Positions 1-6,866 of a DNA stretch of 13,444 nt are shown here, in pieces (positions within the stretch are counted from its first letter, which is position 1; each line of letters begins with the position of its first letter). This DNA comes from JBEIJQ01 sp040380145. GTDB lineage: Bacteria; Bacteroidota; Bacteroidia; Chitinophagales; Saprospiraceae. Under the pieces are notes generated by a model that worked only from the letters and a program-made list of their open reading frames with translations, was not told the DNA's origin and did not search any database. The translations under genes were made by a program, and so were the position numbers. Where the stretch lies: assembly GCA_040380145.1 (NCBI GenBank), contig JBEIJQ010000082.1, positions 1-13,444 on the forward strand. Direction: 5' to 3'.

Positions 1-391
1 CCAGATCGTTCCAGACGATCACCATGGCAATGCAGCGGGCGAGTCCGATAAGAATCAGTCCGGCCATTGCCTCCGGCCGATCGGCGAGCATGGTGACAGC
101 CAAAAAAAACATCAACAGCGGGCCGACGATCCAATTCAACAAAAGGGAAACCGCGATGGCTTTGGTATCGGACAGGGCTTCCGGGAGCAGCGAGTAATCC
201 ACTTTGGCCAGTGGAGGGTACATCATCAGGATAAGTCCGGCCGCCAAGGGGATGTTGGCCGAACCGACGGAAAGGGAGTCGATAAACCCGGAAATACCCG
301 GAAAAAAATAGCCCAGCGAGACGCCGAGCGCCATGGCCAAAAAAATCCATACCGTCAGAAAACGGTCCAAAAAGTTCAATCGCTTTTGCAT
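1..391 (-). CDS. arsB: ACR3-family arsenite efflux transporter, N-terminal part (gene runs off the left edge)
   Basis: This is the first 130 codons of an inner-membrane arsenite exporter of the ACR3 (BART superfamily) type, which expels As(III) using the proton motive force. The ATG at 389-391 is the first start after an in-frame stop. It gives MQKRLNFLDRFLTVWIFLAM, a typical ACR3 opening with a short cytoplasmic end followed by the first membrane helix. Further hydrophobic helices lie at roughly residues 46-60, 78-100 and 108-128. The motif GLARCIAMVIVWNDL (residues 116-130) contains Cys120, which corresponds to the conserved fourth-helix cysteine essential for arsenite transport in characterised ACR3 proteins. 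The full protein should be about 340-360 aa, so roughly two thirds lies outside the window. The metallophosphoesterase gene ends 19 bp upstream on the same strand, so the two are probably co-transcribed. No ArsR or ArsC gene is visible. The family call is strong; the operon is inferred. Confidence 0.9.
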   Translation of the reverse strand, partial: MQKRLNFLDRFLTVWIFLAMALGVSLGYFFPGISGFIDSLSVGSANIPLAAGLILMMYPPLAKVDYSLLPEALSDTKAIAVSLLLNWIVGPLLMFFLAVTMLADRPEAMAGLILIGLARCIAMVIVWNDL

Positions 392-410
392 GGCAGAGTC
401 GTTGGGTTTA

Positions 411-1178
411 TCAATAAGCCTTTCTCAACATATCCGCGAAAATATCCGGCAACGGGCCGGTTTCTACAGCACGCGCTACGCTTTCAACGTCGTACGGCAC
501 CCGTACGAACTCGACCCGAAGGCTCTCGGGGCGGTCCATCCTTGTTCTGTCGTCCCATTCGAGCAGCACAAAACAGGCCCTTGGATCGCCGTCCTTGGGC
601 TTGCCCACCGAACCGGTGTTGATGGCGTGGCGGAACCCTTTGCCGTCCTCGTTGGCCAAAACACGGTGGTAGGGCTTGTGCGTGTGCCCGAAGGCCATGA
701 TGTCGGCCCCGGCCTGTTGCATGATCCGCAGCAGGCTTTTTTCATCGCGGTCTTCGAACAGGTATTCGTTGATCTTTCTTGGGCTGCCGTGCACGAGCAG
801 CAAGCGGAAGCGCTCTTCTCCAAAGGCGAAATCCAAGGCGAGGTGGCGCGGCAGATGGCGCAGGAAAGTCCGTTCCTCTTCTCCGATCGCTGCATTGGTG
901 AAAGAAATGGACCGCGCCCCGTTGGCCCTGTCTTCCTCCGATTTGTATGCGCAGCCGCATTGGTCGGAAGCCAGCCCGACACCTTCGTCGTAATTGCCGG
1001 CGATCGTAGGGATCCGCCGCCGCCGGATCTCGCGCACGACTTCGTTGGGGTAGGGGGCGTATCCGACCAGGTCGCCCGAGCAATAAACTGCATCCGGTCC
1101 CATTGTATCGATCTCTTCCAAAACGGCTTTCAGGGCAGGCCAGTTGGCGTGTATGTCGCTGATCAATGCAATTTTCAT
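411..1178 (-). CDS. Calcineurin-like metallophosphoesterase next to the arsenite pump
   Basis: This is a 255-residue cytoplasmic binuclear-metal phosphoesterase of the YfcE/MJ0936-like group. All metal-ligand motifs are present in order: SDIHAN (Asp8, His10), SGDLVGYAP (Asp36), GNYD (Asn62), LLVHGSPR (His130) and FGHTHKPY (His165, His167). The enzyme should therefore be active on a phosphoester or phosphoanhydride whose identity cannot be read from the sequence. It has no signal peptide or membrane segment. The ATG at 1178 starts exactly at the family's conserved first beta strand (MKIALISDIHAN). A perfect Bacteroidota -7 box ends four bases before this ATG, suggesting a leaderless or nearly leaderless mRNA. 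The arsenite efflux gene follows 19 bp downstream, so a role in arsenic or phosphate stress is a reasonable inference but is not shown. Family assignment is very secure; substrate is unknown. Confidence 0.9.
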   Translation of the reverse strand: MKIALISDIHANWPALKAVLEEIDTMGPDAVYCSGDLVGYAPYPNEVVREIRRRRIPTIAGNYDEGVGLASDQCGCAYKSEEDRANGARSISFTNAAIGEEERTFLRHLPRHLALDFAFGEERFRLLLVHGSPRKINEYLFEDRDEKSLLRIMQQAGADIMAFGHTHKPYHRVLANEDGKGFRHAINTGSVGKPKDGDPRACFVLLEWDDRTRMDRPESLRVEFVRVPYDVESVARAVETGPLPDIFADMLRKAY

Positions 1179-1182
1179 AAAG

Positions 1183-1190
1183 CAAAAATA
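1183..1190 (-). promoter_or_regulatory. Bacteroidota -7 promoter box for the metallophosphoesterase-arsB unit
   Basis: The minus strand reads TATTTTTG, a perfect match to the Bacteroidota -7 consensus TAnnTTTG. It ends four bases upstream of the metallophosphoesterase ATG. No convincing -33 TTG element is seen at the usual distance. With transcription normally starting about 5-7 bases after the box, the mRNA would begin at or next to the start codon. Confidence 0.55.
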
Positions 1191-1275
1191 AGCGGTTTGT
1201 TCGGCGCGCCACCCTCTTTACAAATCCTTAACCAAATCGTAAGATACAGTTTCCGCTCATCAAATCCAATGCCCG

Positions 1276-1283
1276 CACATTTG
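1276..1283 (+). promoter_or_regulatory. Possible -7 promoter box for the beta-helix lipoprotein gene
   Basis: CACATTTG matches TAnnTTTG with one mismatch in the first base and lies 32 bases upstream of the chosen ATG at 1316. No clear -33 element is visible. The 137 bp between the divergent metallophosphoesterase and lipoprotein genes must contain both promoters; this is the best candidate on the plus strand, but a weak one. Confidence 0.25.
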
Positions 1284-1315
1284 CAATGTCATTCAAAACC
1301 AAACTTTTTTTGCTC

Positions 1316-2743
1316 ATGAAAAACCTGCACAACCTGCTCCTCACGCTGCTCGGCACCGCCGTGTTGGCGCTCAACGCTTGCAAAAGCGACGAACAGAATT
1401 TCAATGCCTGCGACGATCCCCTCAGCACGGCCACTTGCTTTGAAGTGACCCAAGATTCCTTTGGGATGCCGGCCGTGCGCATCACCGACCGCGGCGAAGG
1501 CGTGGGCACCCGTACCTTTTCGGCCGATACGGTCTATATCCTCGCCAACTTCGTCTTCGTGAACGCCGGTCAAGCGCTCACCATCGAAGCCGGAACGGTC
1601 ATCCGCGGCGAATCGGGCACCGGCTCCGATGCCTCGGCCCTGATCGTGGCCCGCGGCGGACAGATCTTCGCCAACGGCACCGCCGCCGATCCCATCGTTT
1701 TCACCTCCACCATCGACGACCTCTCCACCACCGCCGATCTCGCCGCCGATGTCAACTCGCTGTGGGGCGGCCTGATCGTGCTCGGCAATGCTCCGGTCAC
1801 TTTCTCGGGAACCACCGAGCGAGCCATCGAAGGCATCCCAACCACCGAACTGCGCGGCCTGTACGGAGGCAACAATCCCGCCGACAACTCCGGCGTGCTC
1901 CGCTATGTTTCGATCCGCCACGGCGGGGCCGAGATCGGAGCCGGCAACGAGATCAACGGACTGACGCTCGGCGGCGTTGGCAGCGGCACCACCGTTGATT
2001 ATGTGGAAGTCTTCGCTTCCTTCGACGACGGCATCGAATGTTTCGGCGGCAGCGTCAACATCAAGCACGCCATCGTTTCGTATGTCGGCGACGACTGCTT
2101 CGACGCCGACGAAGGCTACCAGGGCAGCGTCCAGTTCCTGCTGGCCGTCCAAAAGCCGGGCTTCGGCAACCGCGGCCTCGAGCTCAACGGAGCCAACAAC
2201 GACGACTCCTACGGCCAGGCCACCAACCTCTCGACGGTGAAGATCGGCAACGCCACCTTTGTGGGTGCCCTCACGCCGAGCAGCACCGAAAACAACGCCG
2301 CCACCTTCCGCCAAGGATGTAAGGGCGGGGTTTTCAACTCGATCTTTTACAACTTCGACAAGAAGTTCACCGTGACCGACACTTCCGCCAGCGAACCCTT
2401 CGAAGCGGCCTATTGGCTCCGCAACGGCGGTCTGGATTTCGACAACAATGTATTTTCCTCCTTCACCGGCGCCTCCGATCTGGCGGGTTGCGTTTCGCCG
2501 AGCAACATCGTATCGCTTTTGAACGCGGCTTCCAATCTGTATTTCCCCAGCGCCCCCATCCAGGGCGTACAGGTGTCGCCCGGCTCCAACGGACTGAACC
2601 CGCTGCCCACGGCGGCCACCTTTGCACTCCCCGTGCACACGCCGACCGGCCCCTTCTGGGACCAGGCCAACTACATCGGCGCCTTTTCCAACACCAACTG
2701 GGCGGCCGGCTGGTCGGCCATGACGGCGTATGGCATTTTCTGA
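1316..2743 (+). CDS. Beta-helix-type surface lipoprotein paired with a TonB-dependent receptor
   Basis: This is a 475-residue predicted lipoprotein. Starting at the second in-frame ATG (1316) gives a clean type II signal peptide: Lys2, a hydrophobic core, then LNAC with Cys22 as the lipidated residue. The ATG at 1286 would only add ten residues. The residues after Cys22 are KSDE, resembling the Lys-(Asp/Glu) surface-export signal described for Bacteroidota lipoproteins, so exposure on the outer face is likely. Residues about 65-370 contain repeated short beta-strand turns typical of a right-handed parallel beta-helix: AGTVIRGESGTGSDASALIV, LWGGLIVLGNAP, YVSIRHGGAEIGAGNEINGL and DDGIECFGG. The C-terminus ends with a conserved-looking IGAFSNTNW...GW tail. 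I recognise this as a recurrent Bacteroidota family with no assigned function, sometimes mislabelled 'multidrug transporter'. It probably works with the adjacent receptor as a ligand-binding partner; this is inferred from gene order only. Confidence 0.8.
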   Translation: MKNLHNLLLTLLGTAVLALNACKSDEQNFNACDDPLSTATCFEVTQDSFGMPAVRITDRGEGVGTRTFSADTVYILANFVFVNAGQALTIEAGTVIRGESGTGSDASALIVARGGQIFANGTAADPIVFTSTIDDLSTTADLAADVNSLWGGLIVLGNAPVTFSGTTERAIEGIPTTELRGLYGGNNPADNSGVLRYVSIRHGGAEIGAGNEINGLTLGGVGSGTTVDYVEVFASFDDGIECFGGSVNIKHAIVSYVGDDCFDADEGYQGSVQFLLAVQKPGFGNRGLELNGANNDDSYGQATNLSTVKIGNATFVGALTPSSTENNAATFRQGCKGGVFNSIFYNFDKKFTVTDTSASEPFEAAYWLRNGGLDFDNNVFSSFTGASDLAGCVSPSNIVSLLNAASNLYFPSAPIQGVQVSPGSNGLNPLPTAATFALPVHTPTGPFWDQANYIGAFSNTNWAAGWSAMTAYGIF

Positions 2744-2760
2744 TCTTATCGAAAGTTCTG

Positions 2761-2809
2761 CCCGAAACGCACGACCCGCCCTTTGGGCGGGCCGTGCTTT
2801 CGGGTTTTT
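2761..2809 (+). terminator. Strong intrinsic terminator between the lipoprotein and receptor genes
   Basis: A long stem is formed by 2761-2781 and 2785-2804 around a three-base loop (TTT, 2782-2784). It has seven pairs at the base (CCCGAAA with TTTCGGG), a one-base bulge at 2768, five pairs, one A-C mismatch, then seven mostly GC pairs. Five T residues follow at 2805-2809. It begins 18 bases after the lipoprotein stop and sits 53 bases before the receptor ATG, so it should cut or strongly reduce read-through from the lipoprotein gene. Confidence 0.85.
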
Positions 2810-2861
2810 GGGATGCAGGCAAAAATTCGATTTTCGACAGTTGGTCCAACCGATCTTTTTT

Positions 2862-5681
2862 ATGAAAAAAATTCTTTCTCTTACTTTCTTTTTCTGTTCG
2901 CTCTCTCTTTTTGCACAAAAAGGGACCGTTTCCGGAAAAGTGCTCGATGCAGCCACCGGCGAACCGCTCATCGGGGCCGTGGTCAAAGTGGCCGGGCAGC
3001 CCCTCGGCGCGGAAGCCGATCTGGACGGCAATTTCTTGTTGGAGCTCGAAGCGGGTACCTACGACCTTGAGGCGATCTTCATTTCCTATCAGACCAAGCA
3101 GGTCACGGGCGTGATCGTCAAGGCCGGACAAACGACCGTTCTGGACCTCACCCTCGGCGAAGCAGCCGAGCAGCTGCAGACCGTCGTGGTGACCGCCAAG
3201 GCGGAAAGGGCCACGGAAAACAGCCTGCTGGTGTTGCAGAAAAAATCGCCCGTGCTGATGGACGGCATTTCCAACCAGCAGTTCCAACGGATGGGCGACG
3301 GGGACGCCGGAGCGGCCGTGCGACGCATCACGGGCGTGTCGGTCGAGGGCGGCAAATATGTATATGTCCGCGGCCTCGGCGACCGCTACTCCAAGACCAT
3401 GCTCAACGCCTCGGAAATCCCCGGCCTCGATCCCAACCGCAACAGCGTCCAACTGGACCTTTTTCCCAGCAGCCTCATCGACAACATCGCGGTGCTGAAA
3501 ACCTTCTCGGCCGATATGCCGGGCGACTTCACCGGCGGCTGTGTGGTCATCAACACCAAGGAGTTTCCCGAACGTTTCACCCTGCAGGCCGGCGCGAACT
3601 TCGGTTTCAACACCAACGCCACTTTCAACCGCAACTTCCTCGGCGGGCCCGTGGGCGCCCTGGATTTCCTCGGGCTCGGCAACGGCGGTCGTGCCCTGCC
3701 CCAAGATGCCCAAGGAATCATCCCCAGCGTCTATCAGAACCCCGTGGCCGTTGACCGGATCACCCGTTCGTTCAGCCGCGATTTCGCGCCCGAAACCCGC
3801 GCACCCTTTCTCAACCAGGGCTACAATTTCTCGGTGGGCAATCGCTTTTCGCTCGGCAAAAAGGAACTGGGCGTGCTTTTCGCCCTTTCGTACAACAACG
3901 AAAACGAATTTTTCCAAAACGGAACCAACAACCGATACATACTGGCCACTGCGGCCACCGGCGCCCTGTCGCCCACCGTCCTGCTCCACGATTCGGAGGG
4001 CCGCAACAATGTGCTGCTCGGTGCCATGCTCAATACCTCGCTCAAACTCGACGAATACAACAAGATCAGCCTCAACCTGATGCGCAACCAGTCGGGCACC
4101 TCCTCGGCCCGCTACATGGAAGGCACGAATCCCCTCAACACCGATGCCGATGTGCTCCTGCAGTCGAATGTGCTCCGCTATGTGCAGCGCAGCATGGATT
4201 TCGCGCAGTTGCGCGGGGAACATTTTTTCGAAAAATGGGCCCGTCTGCGCATGGAGTGGAACAGCAGTTTCACCTACTCCGTACAGGACGAGCCCGATTT
4301 CCGTTCCTTCACCAACAGTGCCGTGCTCGACCCTGCCGACGAGAACGCCGTTACTTACTCGGTAAACCCTGCCAACTACAAAAAACCGTCGCGTTTTTTC
4401 CGCAACATGGACGAGTACACCAGCGACAACAAGTTGCATTTCTCGCTGCCTATCCAACTCGCCGGCCGCGAGTCCAAGATCAAGTTCGGCGGATCCTATC
4501 TCTTCAAGAGCCGCACCTTCCGCGAGCGCCGTCTGGACTATGAGGGTACCGAGCGTTTTGTGTCGGCCACTGGACTGATGGACATCTTCGCCGCCGACCA
4601 TCTCGGCATCGTGGGCACAGATCCCAACGGCAGCCCTGTCATGGGCATTTACCTGCTAGACGCCACCGAGCGCCGCAACCAGTACGACGGCAGCCAGACC
4701 GTCGGTGCCGGTTACGCGATGGCCGACCTGCAGTTCGGCCCCCGAGTGAAGCTGAACCTCGGCCTCCGCGCCGAGTTCACCCGGATGGACGTGGCCAGTT
4801 TCAGCACCGGCATCCGGCCCGGCAACATCGAGCAGCTCGACTTTTTGCCCGCGCTTAACTGGGTCTATGAGCCCATCCCCGACATGAATGTCCGCATCAG
4901 TTACAGCCGCACGGTGGCGCGGCCCAATTTCCGTGAAATGGCCCCCTTCGCGTCCTTCGACTTCAACCAAGACAATGTGGTGGTCGGCAACCCCAATCTG
5001 CGGCGCGTGCTCAGCGACAACGCCGATATCCGCTGGGAGTACTTTTTCAGACCCGGCGAAATGGTGTCGGTCAGCGGCTTTTTCAAACAGCTCCAGAATC
5101 CCATCGAGCGCATCTTCAGTCCCGTGGGCTTCAACGAGGTCACCTGGCGCAATGTGCCCAACGGCACCGTTTTCGGGTTCGAGCTGGAAGTGCGCAAACG
5201 GTTGGATTTCGTGCCTTTCTTGGCCGACTTCTCGGTGGGCGCCAACATCGCCTTCATCCGTTCGCAGGTGGACATCGATCCCGCCGAACTGGCCCGTTTC
5301 CGCGCCGTCCTCGGCCCGGATTACCCGACTTCTCGCCGCTTGTTCGCTCAATCGCCCTATTTGATCAACGCCTACCTCGGTTACGCCAACATCGTTTCGG
5401 GAACGGAAGCCAACCTGAGCTTCAACCTGTTCGGCGAACGCCTCAGCGTCGTCGGCACGGGCACCGCTCCCGATGTGTACGAGCAGCCCCGGCCCGTGCT
5501 GAACTTCATGCTTTCCCAGCAGATCGGGTCTGCCAAGCGTTTCAAGATCACCGTTCGGGCCAACAACCTCTTGGATCCCGAATATCTTTTTGCCTACAGG
5601 ACCGATGGCCCCCGCACCGATTTCCAATCGTTCCGTTTGGGGCGCGAATTCCAGTTGGGCTTTTCTTACTCCATCAAATGA
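2862..5681 (+). CDS. TonB-dependent outer-membrane receptor with carboxypeptidase-regulatory-like N-terminal domain
   Basis: This is a 939-residue outer-membrane active-transport channel energised by TonB-ExbBD. The ATG at 2862 opens a clear signal peptide (MKKILSLTFFFCSLSLFAQ, cleavage after about residue 18); the longer open frame upstream has no secretion signal and overlaps the terminator. Residues about 20-105 form a CarboxypepD_reg-like domain (GTVSGKVLDAATGEPLIGA). A TonB plug follows (about 125-235), with AVRRITGVSVEGGKYVYVRG, a GLGDRYSKTMLNASEIPGLD segment and TGGCVVINTKEFPE. The remaining ~700 residues are beta-barrel, ending in the aromatic terminal strand LGREFQLGFSYSIK. The 'VRGLGDRYS...IPGLDPNRN' plug belongs to a receptor group distinct from classical SusC. 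The substrate is unknown. The beta-helix lipoprotein lies directly upstream, separated by a terminator, so this gene likely has its own promoter or is expressed at a lower level. Confidence 0.92.
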   Translation: MKKILSLTFFFCSLSLFAQKGTVSGKVLDAATGEPLIGAVVKVAGQPLGAEADLDGNFLLELEAGTYDLEAIFISYQTKQVTGVIVKAGQTTVLDLTLGEAAEQLQTVVVTAKAERATENSLLVLQKKSPVLMDGISNQQFQRMGDGDAGAAVRRITGVSVEGGKYVYVRGLGDRYSKTMLNASEIPGLDPNRNSVQLDLFPSSLIDNIAVLKTFSADMPGDFTGGCVVINTKEFPERFTLQAGANFGFNTNATFNRNFLGGPVGALDFLGLGNGGRALPQDAQGIIPSVYQNPVAVDRITRSFSRDFAPETRAPFLNQGYNFSVGNRFSLGKKELGVLFALSYNNENEFFQNGTNNRYILATAATGALSPTVLLHDSEGRNNVLLGAMLNTSLKLDEYNKISLNLMRNQSGTSSARYMEGTNPLNTDADVLLQSNVLRYVQRSMDFAQLRGEHFFEKWARLRMEWNSSFTYSVQDEPDFRSFTNSAVLDPADENAVTYSVNPANYKKPSRFFRNMDEYTSDNKLHFSLPIQLAGRESKIKFGGSYLFKSRTFRERRLDYEGTERFVSATGLMDIFAADHLGIVGTDPNGSPVMGIYLLDATERRNQYDGSQTVGAGYAMADLQFGPRVKLNLGLRAEFTRMDVASFSTGIRPGNIEQLDFLPALNWVYEPIPDMNVRISYSRTVARPNFREMAPFASFDFNQDNVVVGNPNLRRVLSDNADIRWEYFFRPGEMVSVSGFFKQLQNPIERIFSPVGFNEVTWRNVPNGTVFGFELEVRKRLDFVPFLADFSVGANIAFIRSQVDIDPAELARFRAVLGPDYPTSRRLFAQSPYLINAYLGYANIVSGTEANLSFNLFGERLSVVGTGTAPDVYEQPRPVLNFMLSQQIGSAKRFKITVRANNLLDPEYLFAYRTDGPRTDFQSFRLGREFQLGFSYSIK

Positions 5682-5704
5682 GGGATTTTTTGGGAAAAAA
5701 GTCG

Positions 5705-5746
5705 AAAAGGCCGCCCACGGAGCAACGGGGCGGCCTTTTTTCTTTT
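5705..5746 (+). terminator. Intrinsic terminator after the TonB-dependent receptor gene
   Basis: A perfect 12-bp stem pairs AAAAGGCCGCCC (5705-5716) with GGGCGGCCTTTT (5728-5739) around an 11-base loop. It is followed by a T-rich tail to 5746. It starts 23 bases after the receptor stop codon. The inverse strand also has four T residues after the stem, so weak bidirectional activity is possible, although nothing transcribes toward it from the right. Confidence 0.9.
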
Positions 5747-5754
5747 CCCTTCCT

Positions 5755-5762
5755 TATCTTTG
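5755..5762 (+). promoter_or_regulatory. Bacteroidota -7 promoter box for nusB
   Basis: TATCTTTG matches the Bacteroidota -7 consensus TAnnTTTG exactly. It lies 33 bases before the nusB ATG and immediately after the receptor terminator. The upstream 20-25 bases are T-rich terminator tail without a clear -33 TTG. The box overlaps a TTG (5760) that could be read as an upstream nusB start, which argues against that earlier start. Confidence 0.6.
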
Positions 5763-5795
5763 CCGCCGAATCGTTCACCAAAGTTCTTTCAGGCC

Positions 5796-6731
5796 ATGGT
5801 CAGCCGGCGCAACGTTAGAGTAAAGGTTTTGCAGACGCTGTATGCGCTCAGTCGGGATCCCGCGCAGACGCCCGTTTGGGCAGAGTCTTTTTATCGACAA
5901 AAAATCGGCGAACCCTACCGCCTCTACTTGTATTCGCTCTATCTGCTGGTGCGGATCAACAGTTACGCCCGCAAGGATTCCGCCATCAAGGCTTCCAAGT
6001 ACCTGCCCACCGAAGAGGACCTTCAGCCTGCAGAGCGCCTATCGGACAATCCGGTGGCTCTTTCTTTGGAAAAAAACAACGGTTTCCAAGATCTCCTGAA
6101 AAAGGAAAACCTCCTGTCGCTGCCCGATCCCGATCTGCTGCGACAGGTATATTACGCCTTTTTGAAGACCGATGCGGTGCGGGCCTACTTGGCCGAGCCT
6201 TCTCCGACCGAGTCCGCGCATGTGGAAATCCTGCTCAAGTTGCTGAAATTCGTTTTTCAGCACGAGTTGGTCAAAGAACACCTCGAAGACCATTTCCCCA
6301 ACCTGCTCGACGACGAATCGCTCGTGCTCGGGGCTGCCAAACGGACCATCAAATCCCTGCCCGCCAACACCGAATTCTGCCAAGATCATGCCCCCGATCC
6401 GGAGGTGGTCGTGGATTTCGGCGAAAACCTGCTCTACCACACCGTCCGCGACGACCAAGAACTGATGGACATCATCGCGCCGTCCCTCCAGAATTGGGAT
6501 CCGGATAGATTGGCCGTGCTCGACATGATCATCCTGAAAATGGCCGTCACGGAATTTCTGCACTGCCCGACCGTGCCGACCAAGGTCACGCTCAATGAGT
6601 ATGTGGACATCGCCAAGGAGTATTCCACTCCGAAAAGCCGGGAATTTGTCAACGGCGTGTTGGACCGCCTGATGAAAGACCTGCTCGAAAAGGGCCGCAT
6701 CGTCAAAGAGGGGCGCGGCCTGTTGGAGTGA
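5796..6731 (+). CDS. nusB: Transcription antitermination factor NusB (long Bacteroidota form)
   Basis: This is a 311-residue cytoplasmic RNA-binding protein that, with NusE/S10 and NusA/NusG, promotes antitermination of rRNA operons. The ATG at 5796 gives MVSRRNVRVKVLQTLYAL, the usual NusB opening helix. An upstream in-frame TTG overlaps the promoter box and would add unrelated residues. The NusB signature is at the C-terminal end (about residues 235-300): LAVLDMIILKMAVTEFLHC, then VTLNEYVDIAKEYSTPKSRE and FVNGVLDRL. Typical proteobacterial NusB is about 140 residues. The extra middle segment of acidic and leucine-rich helices (about 50-220) is the usual Bacteroidota elongation, in which the N-terminal helices are separated from the core by an insert. 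In many Bacteroidota nusB is followed by DUF1573 and yajC genes; here a lectin-like gene follows instead, after its own promoter. Confidence 0.93.
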   Translation: MVSRRNVRVKVLQTLYALSRDPAQTPVWAESFYRQKIGEPYRLYLYSLYLLVRINSYARKDSAIKASKYLPTEEDLQPAERLSDNPVALSLEKNNGFQDLLKKENLLSLPDPDLLRQVYYAFLKTDAVRAYLAEPSPTESAHVEILLKLLKFVFQHELVKEHLEDHFPNLLDDESLVLGAAKRTIKSLPANTEFCQDHAPDPEVVVDFGENLLYHTVRDDQELMDIIAPSLQNWDPDRLAVLDMIILKMAVTEFLHCPTVPTKVTLNEYVDIAKEYSTPKSREFVNGVLDRLMKDLLEKGRIVKEGRGLLE

Positions 6732-6798
6732 TGCAGATTCGGGTGTGCTCCGAAACCGTTTATTTGTTCGTGCCGGTCACTGATAGGACAAAAACTCC

Positions 6799-6806
6799 TA
6801 TTTTTG
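6799..6806 (+). promoter_or_regulatory. Bacteroidota -7 promoter box for the lectin-like gene
   Basis: TATTTTTG is a perfect TAnnTTTG match 60 bases upstream of the chosen ATG (6867). No -33 TTG is found at the expected spacing. It makes the TTG at 6804 an impossible start for the transcribed gene and suggests transcription independent of nusB. Confidence 0.5.
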
Positions 6807-6853
6807 TGCCGCCAACATCCCTTTCGCCTGCAAAAAATTTTTGAAAGGGATGT

Positions 6854-6859
6854 GGAGGA
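6854..6859 (+). promoter_or_regulatory. Shine-Dalgarno-like site deciding the lectin-like gene start
   Basis: GGAGGA lies seven bases before the ATG at 6867. Strong ribosome binding sites are uncommon at the other starts in this window, so this one favours 6867 over the later ATGs at 6891 and 6903, which lack a comparable site. Confidence 0.5.
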
Positions 6860-6866
6860 AGTTTCC

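Noticed and set aside
333..1319. Plus-strand open frame of 328 codons
   Set aside because: It is antisense to the metallophosphoesterase and the start of arsB, both of which have intact family motifs. Its translation has no recognisable domain.
1289..5627. Very long minus-strand open frames (1289-3031, 2463-4601, 4656-5627) opposite the lipoprotein and receptor
   Set aside because: They are antisense to genes with clear domains and signal peptides, show low-complexity Gly/Val/Glu/His-rich translations, and are explained by the strong GC codon bias of the real genes.
5760..5795. Upstream TTG start for nusB
   Set aside because: The TTG overlaps a perfect -7 promoter box and the added residues do not resemble a NusB start.
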